NCBI GenBank assembly: GCA_938030915.1
Contig: CALHIO010000026.1
Location: 1-5,756 of the forward strand
DNA length: 5,756 nt
Direction: 5' to 3'
Origin: an uncultured Gemmatimonadota bacterium
Lineage (GTDB): Bacteria; Gemmatimonadota; Gemmatimonadetes; Longimicrobiales; Gaopeijiaceae
Shown: in pieces, positions 1 through 5,756 of the stretch
How positions within the stretch are numbered: the stretch's first letter is position 1
Layout: each line of letters opens with the position of its first letter
The notes under the pieces: generated by a model
Seen by the model: the letters and a program-made list of their open reading frames with translations, nothing else
Told to the model about the DNA's origin: nothing
Database searches by the model: none
Position numbers and translations under genes: made by a program

Positions 1-288
1 GCCTCCTATCTCCAGTCCCTCGATGAAGAGGCTCTGGACCTGGCGTTCATGGAGCTCTGGACGGACAAGGAGGCGCTGGCGAAGAGGCACGGAGCGGGCC
101 TGCGGTTGATGCATGGGCAAGCGGATGCCCCGGAGGTGCACAGTGAGCTCGACGTCAGCCGTGAGCGGGCTGCGGCTCGTCTGCTTCGCATCCAACCCGG
201 AGACGGGTATGTAGGTGCGATCGCCAGCTCGGATCCGCTGGACGATGTGGACTTCGTGCATGAAGGAGACTCGCGTTGGATCATCTAG
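1..288 (+). CDS. C-terminal part of an unidentified protein (5' end outside window)
   Basis: The frame is open from the first base of the window and stops at TAG 286-288, giving 95 residues of a protein whose start is not visible. The visible part begins with an acidic, probably helical stretch (about residues 5-35). It ends with what look like strands (ARLLRIQPG, YVGAIAS, VDFVHEGDSRWII). An ending of the type 'strand, then acidic/glycine turn, then RWII' is common in NTF2-like/SnoaL-like folds, but this is only a weak resemblance and I do not assign a family. The gene overlaps the next one by 13 bases (276-288), so the two are probably co-transcribed and translationally coupled. That the frame is coding is supported by its continuity, its strong G/C third positions and its fit to the downstream ribosome binding site. 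Its function is unknown. Confidence 0.75.
   Translation, partial: ASYLQSLDEEALDLAFMELWTDKEALAKRHGAGLRLMHGQADAPEVHSELDVSRERAAARLLRIQPGDGYVGAIASSDPLDDVDFVHEGDSRWII
263..268 (+). promoter_or_regulatory. Shine-Dalgarno AAGGAG for the TTG-started VOC gene
   Basis: AAGGAG lies 7 bases before the TTG at 276, inside the end of the preceding coding sequence. It is the strongest ribosome binding site in the window and decides the start of the VOC gene. The protein then begins Met-Asp-His-Leu-Val, the usual first strand of this family. Confidence 0.8.
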
Positions 289-890
289 TATTCGCCGCTC
301 CAGACCTCGATCAGGGGGTCAGTTACGTCGAGACACTGCTCGGTGTCGAGATGTCCCCGGGCGGCAGCCATTCCGGCTTCGGGACGCGGAACCGGCTCCT
401 CGGCTTTGGTCCGGACCGCTACATGGAGGTCGTCAGCGTCGATCCGGAGCAACCGTCGCCCGGTCGCGCGCGGTGGTTCGGACTGGATACGCTCGACGCC
501 CCCCGACTGGTGACGTGGTGTGCAGCCGTCGATGATCTGGACCTGCTGCTCGACCGAGCGCGGGCGGCAGGCATCGACCTCGGCGAGCCGATGAGCGGAA
601 GTCGCCGTCGGGAAGACGGTACCCTGCTGACGTGGCGGATGAGCGATCCCTGGGCGGAGCGGGCCGGGGGTGTCATCCCGTTCTTCATCGACTGGGGCGA
701 GACGCCCCATCCTGGAACGGTATTGTTCCCGGCCTGCTCCTTCGTACGTATCCGGGCCGAGCACCCCCAGGCAGACCGAGTCCGTGATTGGTGTGCGGCG
801 CTCGGGCTCGACATCGACGTCCTTCAGGGTGAGGATGTCCGTCTCATCGCGACGCTGGATGCGCCCAACGGAGTGGTAGACGTCTCATGA
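276..890 (+). CDS. VOC superfamily protein, Glyoxalase_3-like domain
   Basis: This is a 204-residue predicted cytoplasmic protein. It opens with MDHLVFAAPDL (1-11), the first strand of a vicinal-oxygen-chelate fold. A GGSHSGFGTRN segment (29-39), YMEVVS (49-54), SGSRRREDGTLLTW (107-120) and PFFIDWG (135-141) follow, an order and wording I know from proteins assigned to the Glyoxalase_3 (PF13468) type. His3 and Glu51 sit where VOC enzymes usually carry metal ligands, but I cannot confirm metal binding. Members are mostly uncharacterised, so the substrate is unknown and the name glyoxalase should not be read as an activity. The TTG start at 276 is chosen because of AAGGAG 7 bases upstream and because the domain begins at residue 2. 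The gene overlaps the preceding gene by 13 bases and the asparaginase gene by the ATGA at 887-890, which implies coupled translation. It looks intact. Confidence 0.88.
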   Translation: MDHLVFAAPDLDQGVSYVETLLGVEMSPGGSHSGFGTRNRLLGFGPDRYMEVVSVDPEQPSPGRARWFGLDTLDAPRLVTWCAAVDDLDLLLDRARAAGIDLGEPMSGSRRREDGTLLTWRMSDPWAERAGGVIPFFIDWGETPHPGTVLFPACSFVRIRAEHPQADRVRDWCAALGLDIDVLQGEDVRLIATLDAPNGVVDVS

Positions 891-1942
891 CTCGACGTTC
901 GTTCCTGCACATTCCCCTCGTTCTGACCCTGTCCCTCGTGTTCGTGATGCCGGTGCGAGGTCAGGAGCGGCCGCATGTCGTTGTCCTGGCGACGGGTGGC
1001 ACGATTGCGAGCACGTACGACGAGGCTTCGGGCGCGCTCCGCGCGGCGCTCACCGGCGAGGAGATCGTCGCCGCGGTGGAGGGTCTCTCCGACTTGGCCC
1101 GTGTGTCGGTGGAACAGGTCGCGAACGTGAACAGTCGGGACATGACGCCCGCGATCTGGCTGGAGCTCGCGTCTCGTGCGAATGCTCTGCTGGCCGAGCC
1201 GGACGTGGCCGGGATCGTCGTGACACACGGGACCGACACGCTGGAGGAGACGGCCTATTTTCTCGACCTGACTGTCGAGAGTGACAAGCCGATCGTCGTG
1301 GTGGGTGCGCAGCGGGCGCCTACGATGGCGGATACCGACGGACCCAGGAATATGCTTAACGCCGTCCGGGTAGTCGTCTCGGACGAGGCGATGGGTATGG
1401 GCACCATGGTCGTGATGAACGGCCAGATCAACGCAGCGCGCGAGGTCACGAAGACGAACACGCTGGACGTCGAGACCTTCCAGACGCTCGACTTCGGGTT
1501 ACTGGGTGTCGCGGACATCGAGGCCGTGCGGTTCTACCGCGCACCGATGCGACGGCAGACGCTCGGGCTTCCAGCGGACGTTCAACTCCCGAGGGTGGTC
1601 ATCCTTTCGGAGTACGCGGGGTCCGATGGACGAATGCTGGAGTTGCTGTTGGAGGAGGGCGAAGTGGACGGCGTGGTAGTCGCCGGACTCGGGCTCGCGC
1701 ACGTGAGTTCGCCGACGCTCGAGGTGTTGCGGAAGGTACGTGATCGGGACGTACCGGTGGTCGTCGCCTCCCGCGTTCCCACGGGACGAATCGTGCCACT
1801 GTATGCCAACAATGTCGATCTTCTGAACATCGGAGCGATTCAGGCCGACAACCTCAGTCCGTGGAAGGCGAGGGTGCTCTTGATGGTCGCGATGACCGTG
1901 ACGCGGGACCTAGATCGACTACGTTCTATCTTCGCATATTAA
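887..1942 (+). CDS. ansB: Exported type II L-asparaginase family protein
   Basis: This 351-residue member of the asparaginase/glutaminase family would hydrolyse L-asparagine to aspartate and ammonia. The N-terminus has a signal peptide: TRRSFLH (2-8), then a hydrophobic run (9-23) and a plausible cleavage after Gly25 (VRG|Q). Motifs align with E. coli AnsB. ATGGTIAS gives catalytic Thr39 (AnsB Thr12), THGTDTLEETAYFLDLT gives Thr116-Asp117 (Thr89-Asp90), and VTKTNT gives Lys189 (Lys162). The end, SPWKARVLL...SIFAY, is the usual C-terminus. Length fits a precursor of a roughly 325-residue mature enzyme. Pocket positions differ: AnsB Gln59 aligns with Arg84, Asn248 with His272, and Tyr25 with about Ala50, so substrate preference is uncertain. 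The symbol is by family similarity, not proven orthology. The ATG overlaps the stop of the VOC gene. Only a weak GGAG lies 13 bases upstream, so translation probably depends on coupling. Likely location is the periplasm. Confidence 0.93.
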   Translation: MTRRSFLHIPLVLTLSLVFVMPVRGQERPHVVVLATGGTIASTYDEASGALRAALTGEEIVAAVEGLSDLARVSVEQVANVNSRDMTPAIWLELASRANALLAEPDVAGIVVTHGTDTLEETAYFLDLTVESDKPIVVVGAQRAPTMADTDGPRNMLNAVRVVVSDEAMGMGTMVVMNGQINAAREVTKTNTLDVETFQTLDFGLLGVADIEAVRFYRAPMRRQTLGLPADVQLPRVVILSEYAGSDGRMLELLLEEGEVDGVVVAGLGLAHVSSPTLEVLRKVRDRDVPVVVASRVPTGRIVPLYANNVDLLNIGAIQADNLSPWKARVLLMVAMTVTRDLDRLRSIFAY

Positions 1943-1982
1943 GCTTAAGCAGGGCAGCAATCATTCAACGAGACGTGTGGCC

Positions 1983-2399
1983 ATGGGCGTGATTCTAGTC
2001 GTCGATGACGAGCAGAGCAGCCGCGAGATTCTCACCACTTTTCTCGAGGGCGCGGGGTACGAGGTCGTCCCTGCCTCGGATGGGCAGGAGGCTCTCGATC
2101 TTCTTCAGAAACACGAGGTCCGGGCAATCATTACGGACCTGCGCATGCCGAATGTGAACGGTCTTCGCCTGATCCGTTCCCTTCGGGAGAACGGCGACAC
2201 GATTCCGATCGTGGCCGTGTCCGGGATCAACCGGGATCAGCTCATGCTGGCCGAGGATTACGGCGCCAACGTCGTGCTCCCGAAACCCGTTGATCGTGAC
2301 GAGTTGATCAAGATCATGGAGCAGGTCCTTTCCGACAGCCGCGACGACTGGTCCGGTGTGTGGATTCACCCGGAGTTCGGAAACGTCGGGGACTACTAG
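1983..2399 (+). CDS. Stand-alone CheY-like response regulator receiver
   Basis: This is a single-domain receiver of 138 residues from ATG 1983. The phosphorylation site is complete: acidic pair Asp8-Asp9 (VVDDE), phospho-acceptor Asp52 (ITDLRMP), Ser80 (AVSG) and Lys101 (LPKPV). The receiver fold ends near residue 118. A tail of about 20 residues, containing DDWSGVWIHPEF, follows and is not a DNA-binding domain, so output is presumably through protein contact. A GTG at 1977 in the same frame would add two residues. I prefer the ATG because the weak GAGA at 1970-1973 is then 9 bases away, against 3 for the GTG. The gene follows the asparaginase by 40 bases and precedes the helical gene by 31 bases, so it could be in the same transcript. 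No histidine kinase is in the window, so its partner is elsewhere. Confidence 0.92.
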   Translation: MGVILVVDDEQSSREILTTFLEGAGYEVVPASDGQEALDLLQKHEVRAIITDLRMPNVNGLRLIRSLRENGDTIPIVAVSGINRDQLMLAEDYGANVVLPKPVDRDELIKIMEQVLSDSRDDWSGVWIHPEFGNVGDY

Positions 2400-2430
2400 G
2401 TAGCGTGCAGGGGGACCGGGACGCTCGTCC

Positions 2431-3744
2431 GTGAGGTCCGCAACGGAGGAGACCGCGAGCGACGTCGCTGAGTTGATCGACGAACTCGACCGTCTGCTCT
2501 CATCCGACGATCGCGCCCTTATCCTCGCGGGCGTCACCGCGGACGGGAGTCCGGTCGACTGGATCGGTCGTCTTCGGTCCCAGTTCGCCCGGCATCGGCT
2601 CCGCCCGGGTGATGCCGTGTCCGATGTCCGGGGTGTCGTGTCCCGCCTCGACGCCCGGACGTGGGCCGACGGCTTCAAGGTTCTCCACGCGTGGAATCAT
2701 CAGACGCACGAGTTCACGACGGAGATCGTTCCCGTTCTGATGATCGACTTCCTCGAGAGGGTCGAGGCGCCGGCGCTTCTCGGGGATGCAGAGGCGGGCA
2801 GGACGACGGCGGCGATTCTGCTTGATTACTACCTGCTTCACCTCCTGACCCTTTGCGCCATGAGGGTCTGGGACACGCCGGAGCCTACGGCGGCCCTCGA
2901 TCGGCTGACGCAGCTCGTCGAGCATCTCCAGGGACCGAACGGTAGCGGGCACCACTTCGTCGCCGACGCGGAGACCCTCCTGATCTATGCACTGTCCCAG
3001 TTCCACCCCGAAGAGCAGGCGTACGACCGGATCATTGCTCGAGTGCGCCTCCTCGAGTGGGATCGCCAGGTGTCGTTCGCCCGAGTCAGCGCGGCGGTAC
3101 TGAGCGCTCATCTCCGTTGGGGTTTCTGGCTGATGTACGAACGGGATCCGGTGAAGATGCGTCGGGACAACGTGGGCGATTACCCGTGGTTGCTGAACTC
3201 CGTGCGAACGCTGGCGAGGGCGTTCGTTTCATCTCTCGAATCGGGTGAAAGCACCGAAGAACGCGCGTCCATCACGCAGGCGCTCCTTCAGGGGCTCGCG
3301 GCGGATGCGTACGCCTTCATCGGCAGGCCACCGGCTGCGCTCGCGGACTTCGAAGAGGACTACGAGGAGTTGGTCGACATCCTACGGTCGCACCTGAACG
3401 CGATCCTCGAGGAGTTCGAGGCACAGAAGCCGGACAAGGCGCGGTATGCCCCTCTCGCGCTCCACTTCAACTTCCCGCACAACACGCTGGTGGCGATCGT
3501 CACGCTCGCGCTGCTGGAGGCCCGGCCGCAGCCACTGACCCTGAACGACCTTTTCGTACCCCAGTTCGACACGGGCGTGGACGAAAGTCAGGAGCACCTG
3601 GCTCGCACCCTCATGGCCTTCTCGCGAGGCAGTCCCGACCGGTTGGGGTACCGGGGGGCGATGCTGGTCGCCTACGATCCGCTGTCGGGTCTGCGCTCCT
3701 TCACAATGACGCGAGACACGCTTCGGAAGGGGCTGGGCGACTAG
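2431..3744 (+). CDS. Uncharacterised, mainly helical 437-residue protein
   Basis: I do not recognise the family. The 437 residues look mainly alpha-helical and there is no signal peptide. Visible landmarks are a hydrophobic stretch around residues 127-145 (LLDYYLLHLLTLCAM), probably a buried helix rather than a membrane segment since it is flanked by soluble sequence and contains a His. Others are WGFWLMYERDP near 230-240, a very acidic helix near 309-332 (ADFEEDYEELVDIL) and HFNFPHN (345-351) followed by a hydrophobic helix. The GTG at 2431 is the first possible start after an in-frame stop at 2401. Its only upstream purine run, AGGGGGA at 2409-2415, is 15 bases away, so expression may be weak or coupled to the receiver gene. 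The start is therefore less certain than the frame. Lying 31 bases after a stand-alone receiver, it could be that receiver's partner or effector, which is inference from position. Its 3' end faces the ATPase-receiver gene across 7 bases. Confidence 0.8.
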   Translation: MRSATEETASDVAELIDELDRLLSSDDRALILAGVTADGSPVDWIGRLRSQFARHRLRPGDAVSDVRGVVSRLDARTWADGFKVLHAWNHQTHEFTTEIVPVLMIDFLERVEAPALLGDAEAGRTTAAILLDYYLLHLLTLCAMRVWDTPEPTAALDRLTQLVEHLQGPNGSGHHFVADAETLLIYALSQFHPEEQAYDRIIARVRLLEWDRQVSFARVSAAVLSAHLRWGFWLMYERDPVKMRRDNVGDYPWLLNSVRTLARAFVSSLESGESTEERASITQALLQGLAADAYAFIGRPPAALADFEEDYEELVDILRSHLNAILEEFEAQKPDKARYAPLALHFNFPHNTLVAIVTLALLEARPQPLTLNDLFVPQFDTGVDESQEHLARTLMAFSRGSPDRLGYRGAMLVAYDPLSGLRSFTMTRDTLRKGLGD

Positions 3745-3751
3745 GGAGACG

Positions 3752-5756
3752 TCATTGCGCGGGGTGGGCGATTCGCACGCCCGCTCGGCGCAGCACGGCC
3801 CGGACGCGCGCCTCGAGTCGATCCGCGTCCAAGGGCTTCAACAGGAAGTCGTCTGCGCCCATCTCGAGCACTTCCAGTTCGTCGCGGGGGTTCGCGGATC
3901 CGGTGAGCACGATCACGGGAAGCGACTGGGTCGAGAGGGACTGCCGCACGCTCCGCAGGAGTTCGAATCCGTCCATACCGGGCATGAAGAGGTCCATGAT
4001 CACGAGGGAAAAGTTCTCGTCGCCCGCCTCGATCATCGACTGAGCCGTCTGCCCATCGGGTGCCTCGATGATCTGGAAGCCCATGTCCTTCAGCACACTC
4101 GTCACGATCAGGCGATCCTGTGCTTCGTCATCCACCACGAGGACCGGCCCGACCTCTGCCGGGGTCTCGGTTCGGGTTGGGACGACGCCCAGGACGCGCT
4201 CGATCTCTTCGACCGTCGTGTCCCCCTTCTTCACGCGAGCCAGTCCGACTTCAGCGAACGTGCGCATCCCATCGGCCTGGGCAGCACGAAGCAGTTCGGC
4301 ATCGTTCGGTGACTTGTCGAGGACCGCCCGCATCTCCGGCGTGAGCACCAGAACCTCGGGAAGTGGAATCTGATTCCGATATCCGGTTCCCGCGCACGCC
4401 TTGCACCCCACGGCTCTCTTGACCGCTCGGACGCCGAGCACGGAGGCCAGCTTGGCTTCGCGAGATTTCGCGTCCCGCTCCGGATCGAACGGTCGTGCAC
4501 ACTCCCCACAGAGCGCCCGGACCAGCCGGAGTGAGATCACCGCATGGAGAGATTCCCCCAATCGACCGGGGGCGAGCCCCAGGTCCACGAGGCGGCGAAC
4601 GCCCGAGACGGCGTCGGCCGTATGCACCGTGGCGAGAACCTTGCGACCGGTCACGGCCGTGCGCAGCGCGATCCGCGCCGTGGGCAGATCACGGATCTCA
4701 CCCGCGTGAACCACGTCCGGGTTCTGATCCAGCAACTGCTGGAGAGTCTCCGCGAAGCTTAATCCGGTGAGAGGATCGAACCGGATCTGGGTGACGCCAG
4801 GGACGACCATCTCCGCACGACCCTCCAGAGACAGCACACTCTTGTGGCTCAAGGACGCGAGTGCCGCGTAGATGAAGCTCGACGTGCCGGAGCGGGCAGG
4901 ACCTGTGACCAGCACCAGCCCGTCGTCCTTGTTGAGGACCGACTCGATCTTGTCACCCTCGGCCAGTCCGAAGTTGAGGTCTTTCAGCGAGGGAAGGTGA
5001 TTCGGGTCGGCGAGTCGGATCCAGACCAGCTCCCCGTCGGGCGTCGGGTTGGTCAGAAGGTGCGCTTGGCGCTCGAGATCCGGGGCCACCTTGACCGGGA
5101 ATCCCTCCTGCGGGTCAAGGCCCGGTTGCTCGAACGCGAGGTGCCGCAGTCGGGCCACCAGGCGTGAGTGGGCGATGGACGGGAGATCGACGACGTGCTG
5201 CAAGACGCCGTCGATTCGGTACCGCACACGACCCTGAGTGGCTCCCGGCTCGATATGGATCTCGGTCGCCCGGTAGCGGATACCCTGATGGAGCACGACC
5301 TCGGCGAGCTTCACGACCGCGGGATCCTCGAGTTCGAGGCTGGTGAAGAACTCCCGCCCCTCGCTGGTGAAGACCTTGAAGTCGCTTTCTGCAACCCGGG
5401 CGACCAGGGTCTGCAGGGCATTCTTCGGCGCCCGGGCCGGTGCGTATGCTCTCTCCAGAGCCTCCGACAGGACGGTCGGGCTGGACATGAGGAAGACCGG
5501 CTGCCGACTGGCGTGGGCAACGATGTCCTTGTGCGCTGATCGGTTGGTCGGATCGGACGTCGCGATCACGATCGAGGTACCTGTCGCGGACAGGGGAAGA
5601 ATGCCGAATCGACGCGCGACAGCCTCCGGAATCAGCTTGACCGCGTGCGGGTCATACGTGGTTACGTCTGCAACGCCGATGCGGAAGTGGCCCGCGACCC
5701 TCTGCACGAATTGATCATCCGAAAGCTTGCACACCCGAGCGACTTCCGGCCACGCC
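3752..5756 (-). CDS. GspE/PilB-like secretion ATPase (degenerate) fused to a C-terminal receiver; 5' end probably outside window
   Basis: Residues are numbered from a GTG at 5734. The frame stays open to the window edge, and the codons before it read AWPEVAR, which fits this domain, so the true start is probably upstream. A GGAAG 8 bases before the GTG keeps that start possible. Domains in order are an MshEN/GspE N-terminal-like domain (about 1-95), then a GspE/PilB-type core (about 125-400) with ATEIHIEP (157-163) and RVRYRIDG (169-176). The core also has GEIRD (345-349) and VHTADA (370-375). A CxxC pair (Cys409/412 and Cys444/447) is typical of the zinc-binding C-terminal part. A CheY-like receiver (about 530-645) carries Asp535-Asp536, Asp581, Thr611 and Lys633. 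The family powers type II secretion or type IV pilus assembly at the inner membrane. Here the Walker A loop reads GPARSGTSS (278-286), with Thr284 where lysine is expected. In the segment before GEIRD, two usual arginines are Gln332 and Asp336. ATP hydrolysis is therefore doubtful, and a regulatory or scaffold role is inferred. Confidence 0.9.
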   Translation of the reverse strand, partial: AWPEVARVCKLSDDQFVQRVAGHFRIGVADVTTYDPHAVKLIPEAVARRFGILPLSATGTSIVIATSDPTNRSAHKDIVAHASRQPVFLMSSPTVLSEALERAYAPARAPKNALQTLVARVAESDFKVFTSEGREFFTSLELEDPAVVKLAEVVLHQGIRYRATEIHIEPGATQGRVRYRIDGVLQHVVDLPSIAHSRLVARLRHLAFEQPGLDPQEGFPVKVAPDLERQAHLLTNPTPDGELVWIRLADPNHLPSLKDLNFGLAEGDKIESVLNKDDGLVLVTGPARSGTSSFIYAALASLSHKSVLSLEGRAEMVVPGVTQIRFDPLTGLSFAETLQQLLDQNPDVVHAGEIRDLPTARIALRTAVTGRKVLATVHTADAVSGVRRLVDLGLAPGRLGESLHAVISLRLVRALCGECARPFDPERDAKSREAKLASVLGVRAVKRAVGCKACAGTGYRNQIPLPEVLVLTPEMRAVLDKSPNDAELLRAAQADGMRTFAEVGLARVKKGDTTVEEIERVLGVVPTRTETPAEVGPVLVVDDEAQDRLIVTSVLKDMGFQIIEAPDGQTAQSMIEAGDENFSLVIMDLFMPGMDGFELLRSVRQSLSTQSLPVIVLTGSANPRDELEVLEMGADDFLLKPLDADRLEARVRAVLRRAGVRIAHPAQ
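3800..4147 (-). other. C-terminal CheY-like receiver domain of the ATPase-like protein
   Basis: Residues about 530-645 form a full receiver: VLVVDDE (Asp535/536), VIMDLFMPGMDG with phospho-acceptor Asp581, LTGSA with Thr611, and LLKPL with Lys633. All key residues for phosphorylation are present. A Thr/Pro-containing linker (about 518-530) separates it from the end of the ATPase part. A receiver at the C-terminus of a GspE/PilB-type protein is not the standard architecture of that family. Confidence 0.92.
4394..4510 (-). other. Two CxxC pairs, probable zinc-binding element
   Basis: Cys409-Gly-Glu-Cys412 and Cys444-Lys-Ala-Cys447 are followed by AGTGYR. This matches the tetracysteine region found near the C-terminus of GspE/PilB proteins and supports the family call. 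All four cysteines are present. Confidence 0.8.
4688..4723 (-). other. Walker B/GEIRD motif of the GspE/PilB-like protein
   Basis: The segment reads NPDVVHAGEIRD (residues 338-349). Glu346, Arg348 and Asp349 are kept. His343 replaces the usual hydrophobic residue, and the common RQDPD start is DQNPD. So the Walker B side is much better preserved than Walker A. Confidence 0.8.
4877..4903 (-). other. Degenerate Walker A loop of the GspE/PilB-like protein
   Basis: The family consensus GPTGSGKTT is replaced by GPARSGTSS (residues 278-286). The phosphate-binding lysine is Thr284, encoded ACG, one base from the lysine codon AAG. Thr to Ala and Gly to Arg changes at the third and fourth positions argue for real divergence rather than a read error. 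The frame is intact on both sides. Confidence 0.85.

Noticed and set aside
285..764. Open frame of 159 codons on the minus strand
   Set aside because: It is opposite the VOC gene, which has clear family motifs and a strong ribosome site. The minus-strand product shows no recognisable domain.
1912..1940. Possible promoter for the receiver gene, with CATATT at 1935-1940 as a -10
   Set aside because: Only 4 of 6 bases match the -10 consensus, and the best -35-like hexamer, TCGACT at 1915-1920, is only 14 bases away. This is not enough to call.
1995..2678. Long open frame on the minus strand (227 codons)
   Set aside because: It lies opposite the receiver gene and the start of the helical gene. 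Its translation is rich in Arg, Pro and Ser, as expected of a shadow in GC-rich DNA, and the receiver on the + strand has full family motifs.
2815..2865. Transmembrane helix in the 437-residue protein
   Set aside because: The hydrophobic stretch contains His and is preceded by a soluble helix without basic flanks, there is no signal sequence and no second membrane segment. A buried helix is more likely.
3755..4312. Open frame of 185 codons on the + strand
   Set aside because: It is antisense to the receiver domain of the ATPase-like gene, whose key residues are all present; the + strand product has no recognisable motif.
4883..4885. Lys to Thr in Walker A as a single-base read error (AAG to ACG)
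   Set aside because: It cannot be fully excluded. But the neighbouring P-loop positions (Ala280, Arg281) and the lost arginines at 332 and 336 have also diverged, so genuine degeneration is more likely.
1..5756. CRISPR, tRNA/rRNA, insertion sequence or phage features
   Set aside because: I saw no repeat-spacer pattern, no tRNA or rRNA-like sequence, no transposase motif and no inverted terminal repeats. The window is almost fully covered by ordinary coding sequence.

Overview
This is a GC-rich bacterial window, densely packed, with GTG and TTG starts and short or negative gene spacing. It holds five genes on the + strand (the first cut by the left edge) and one long gene on the - strand (probably cut by the right edge). 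The style of the VOC protein and the secretion-type ATPase fused to a receiver domain reminds me of Gemmatimonadota or a similar GC-rich environmental phylum. That is an impression, because nothing in the window is a taxonomic marker. No RNA gene, mobile element, repeat array or CRISPR was seen, and no stretch longer than about 45 bases lacks a gene.

Left part (1-1942): the tail of an unidentified protein overlaps by 13 bases a TTG-started VOC/glyoxalase-like protein (Glyoxalase_3 type). That gene in turn overlaps by ATGA an exported type II L-asparaginase. The overlaps point to one co-transcribed, translationally coupled unit. The asparaginase has an N-terminus resembling a twin-arginine signal. 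It keeps the catalytic Thr/Thr-Asp/Lys residues but has changes at several substrate-pocket positions.

Middle (1943-3744): 40 bases later comes a stand-alone CheY-like receiver with all phosphorylation residues. After another 31 bases comes a 437-residue protein, probably mostly helical, that I cannot assign to a family. No histidine kinase is in the window.

Right part (3752-5756, minus strand): a GspE/PilB-type secretion or pilus ATPase-like protein with an MshEN-like N-terminal domain, an ATPase core, two CxxC pairs and a C-terminal CheY-like receiver. It converges on the helical gene with a 7-base gap. Its Walker A loop lacks the lysine, and two conserved arginines before the GEIRD motif are replaced, whereas the GEIRD glutamate, the His box and the cysteines remain. 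It looks like a pseudo-ATPase or regulatory paralogue whose output could be set by phosphorylation of its receiver. This is the most interesting object in the window. Together with the neighbouring stand-alone receiver it suggests a two-component-controlled surface-appendage or secretion function, which is inference only.
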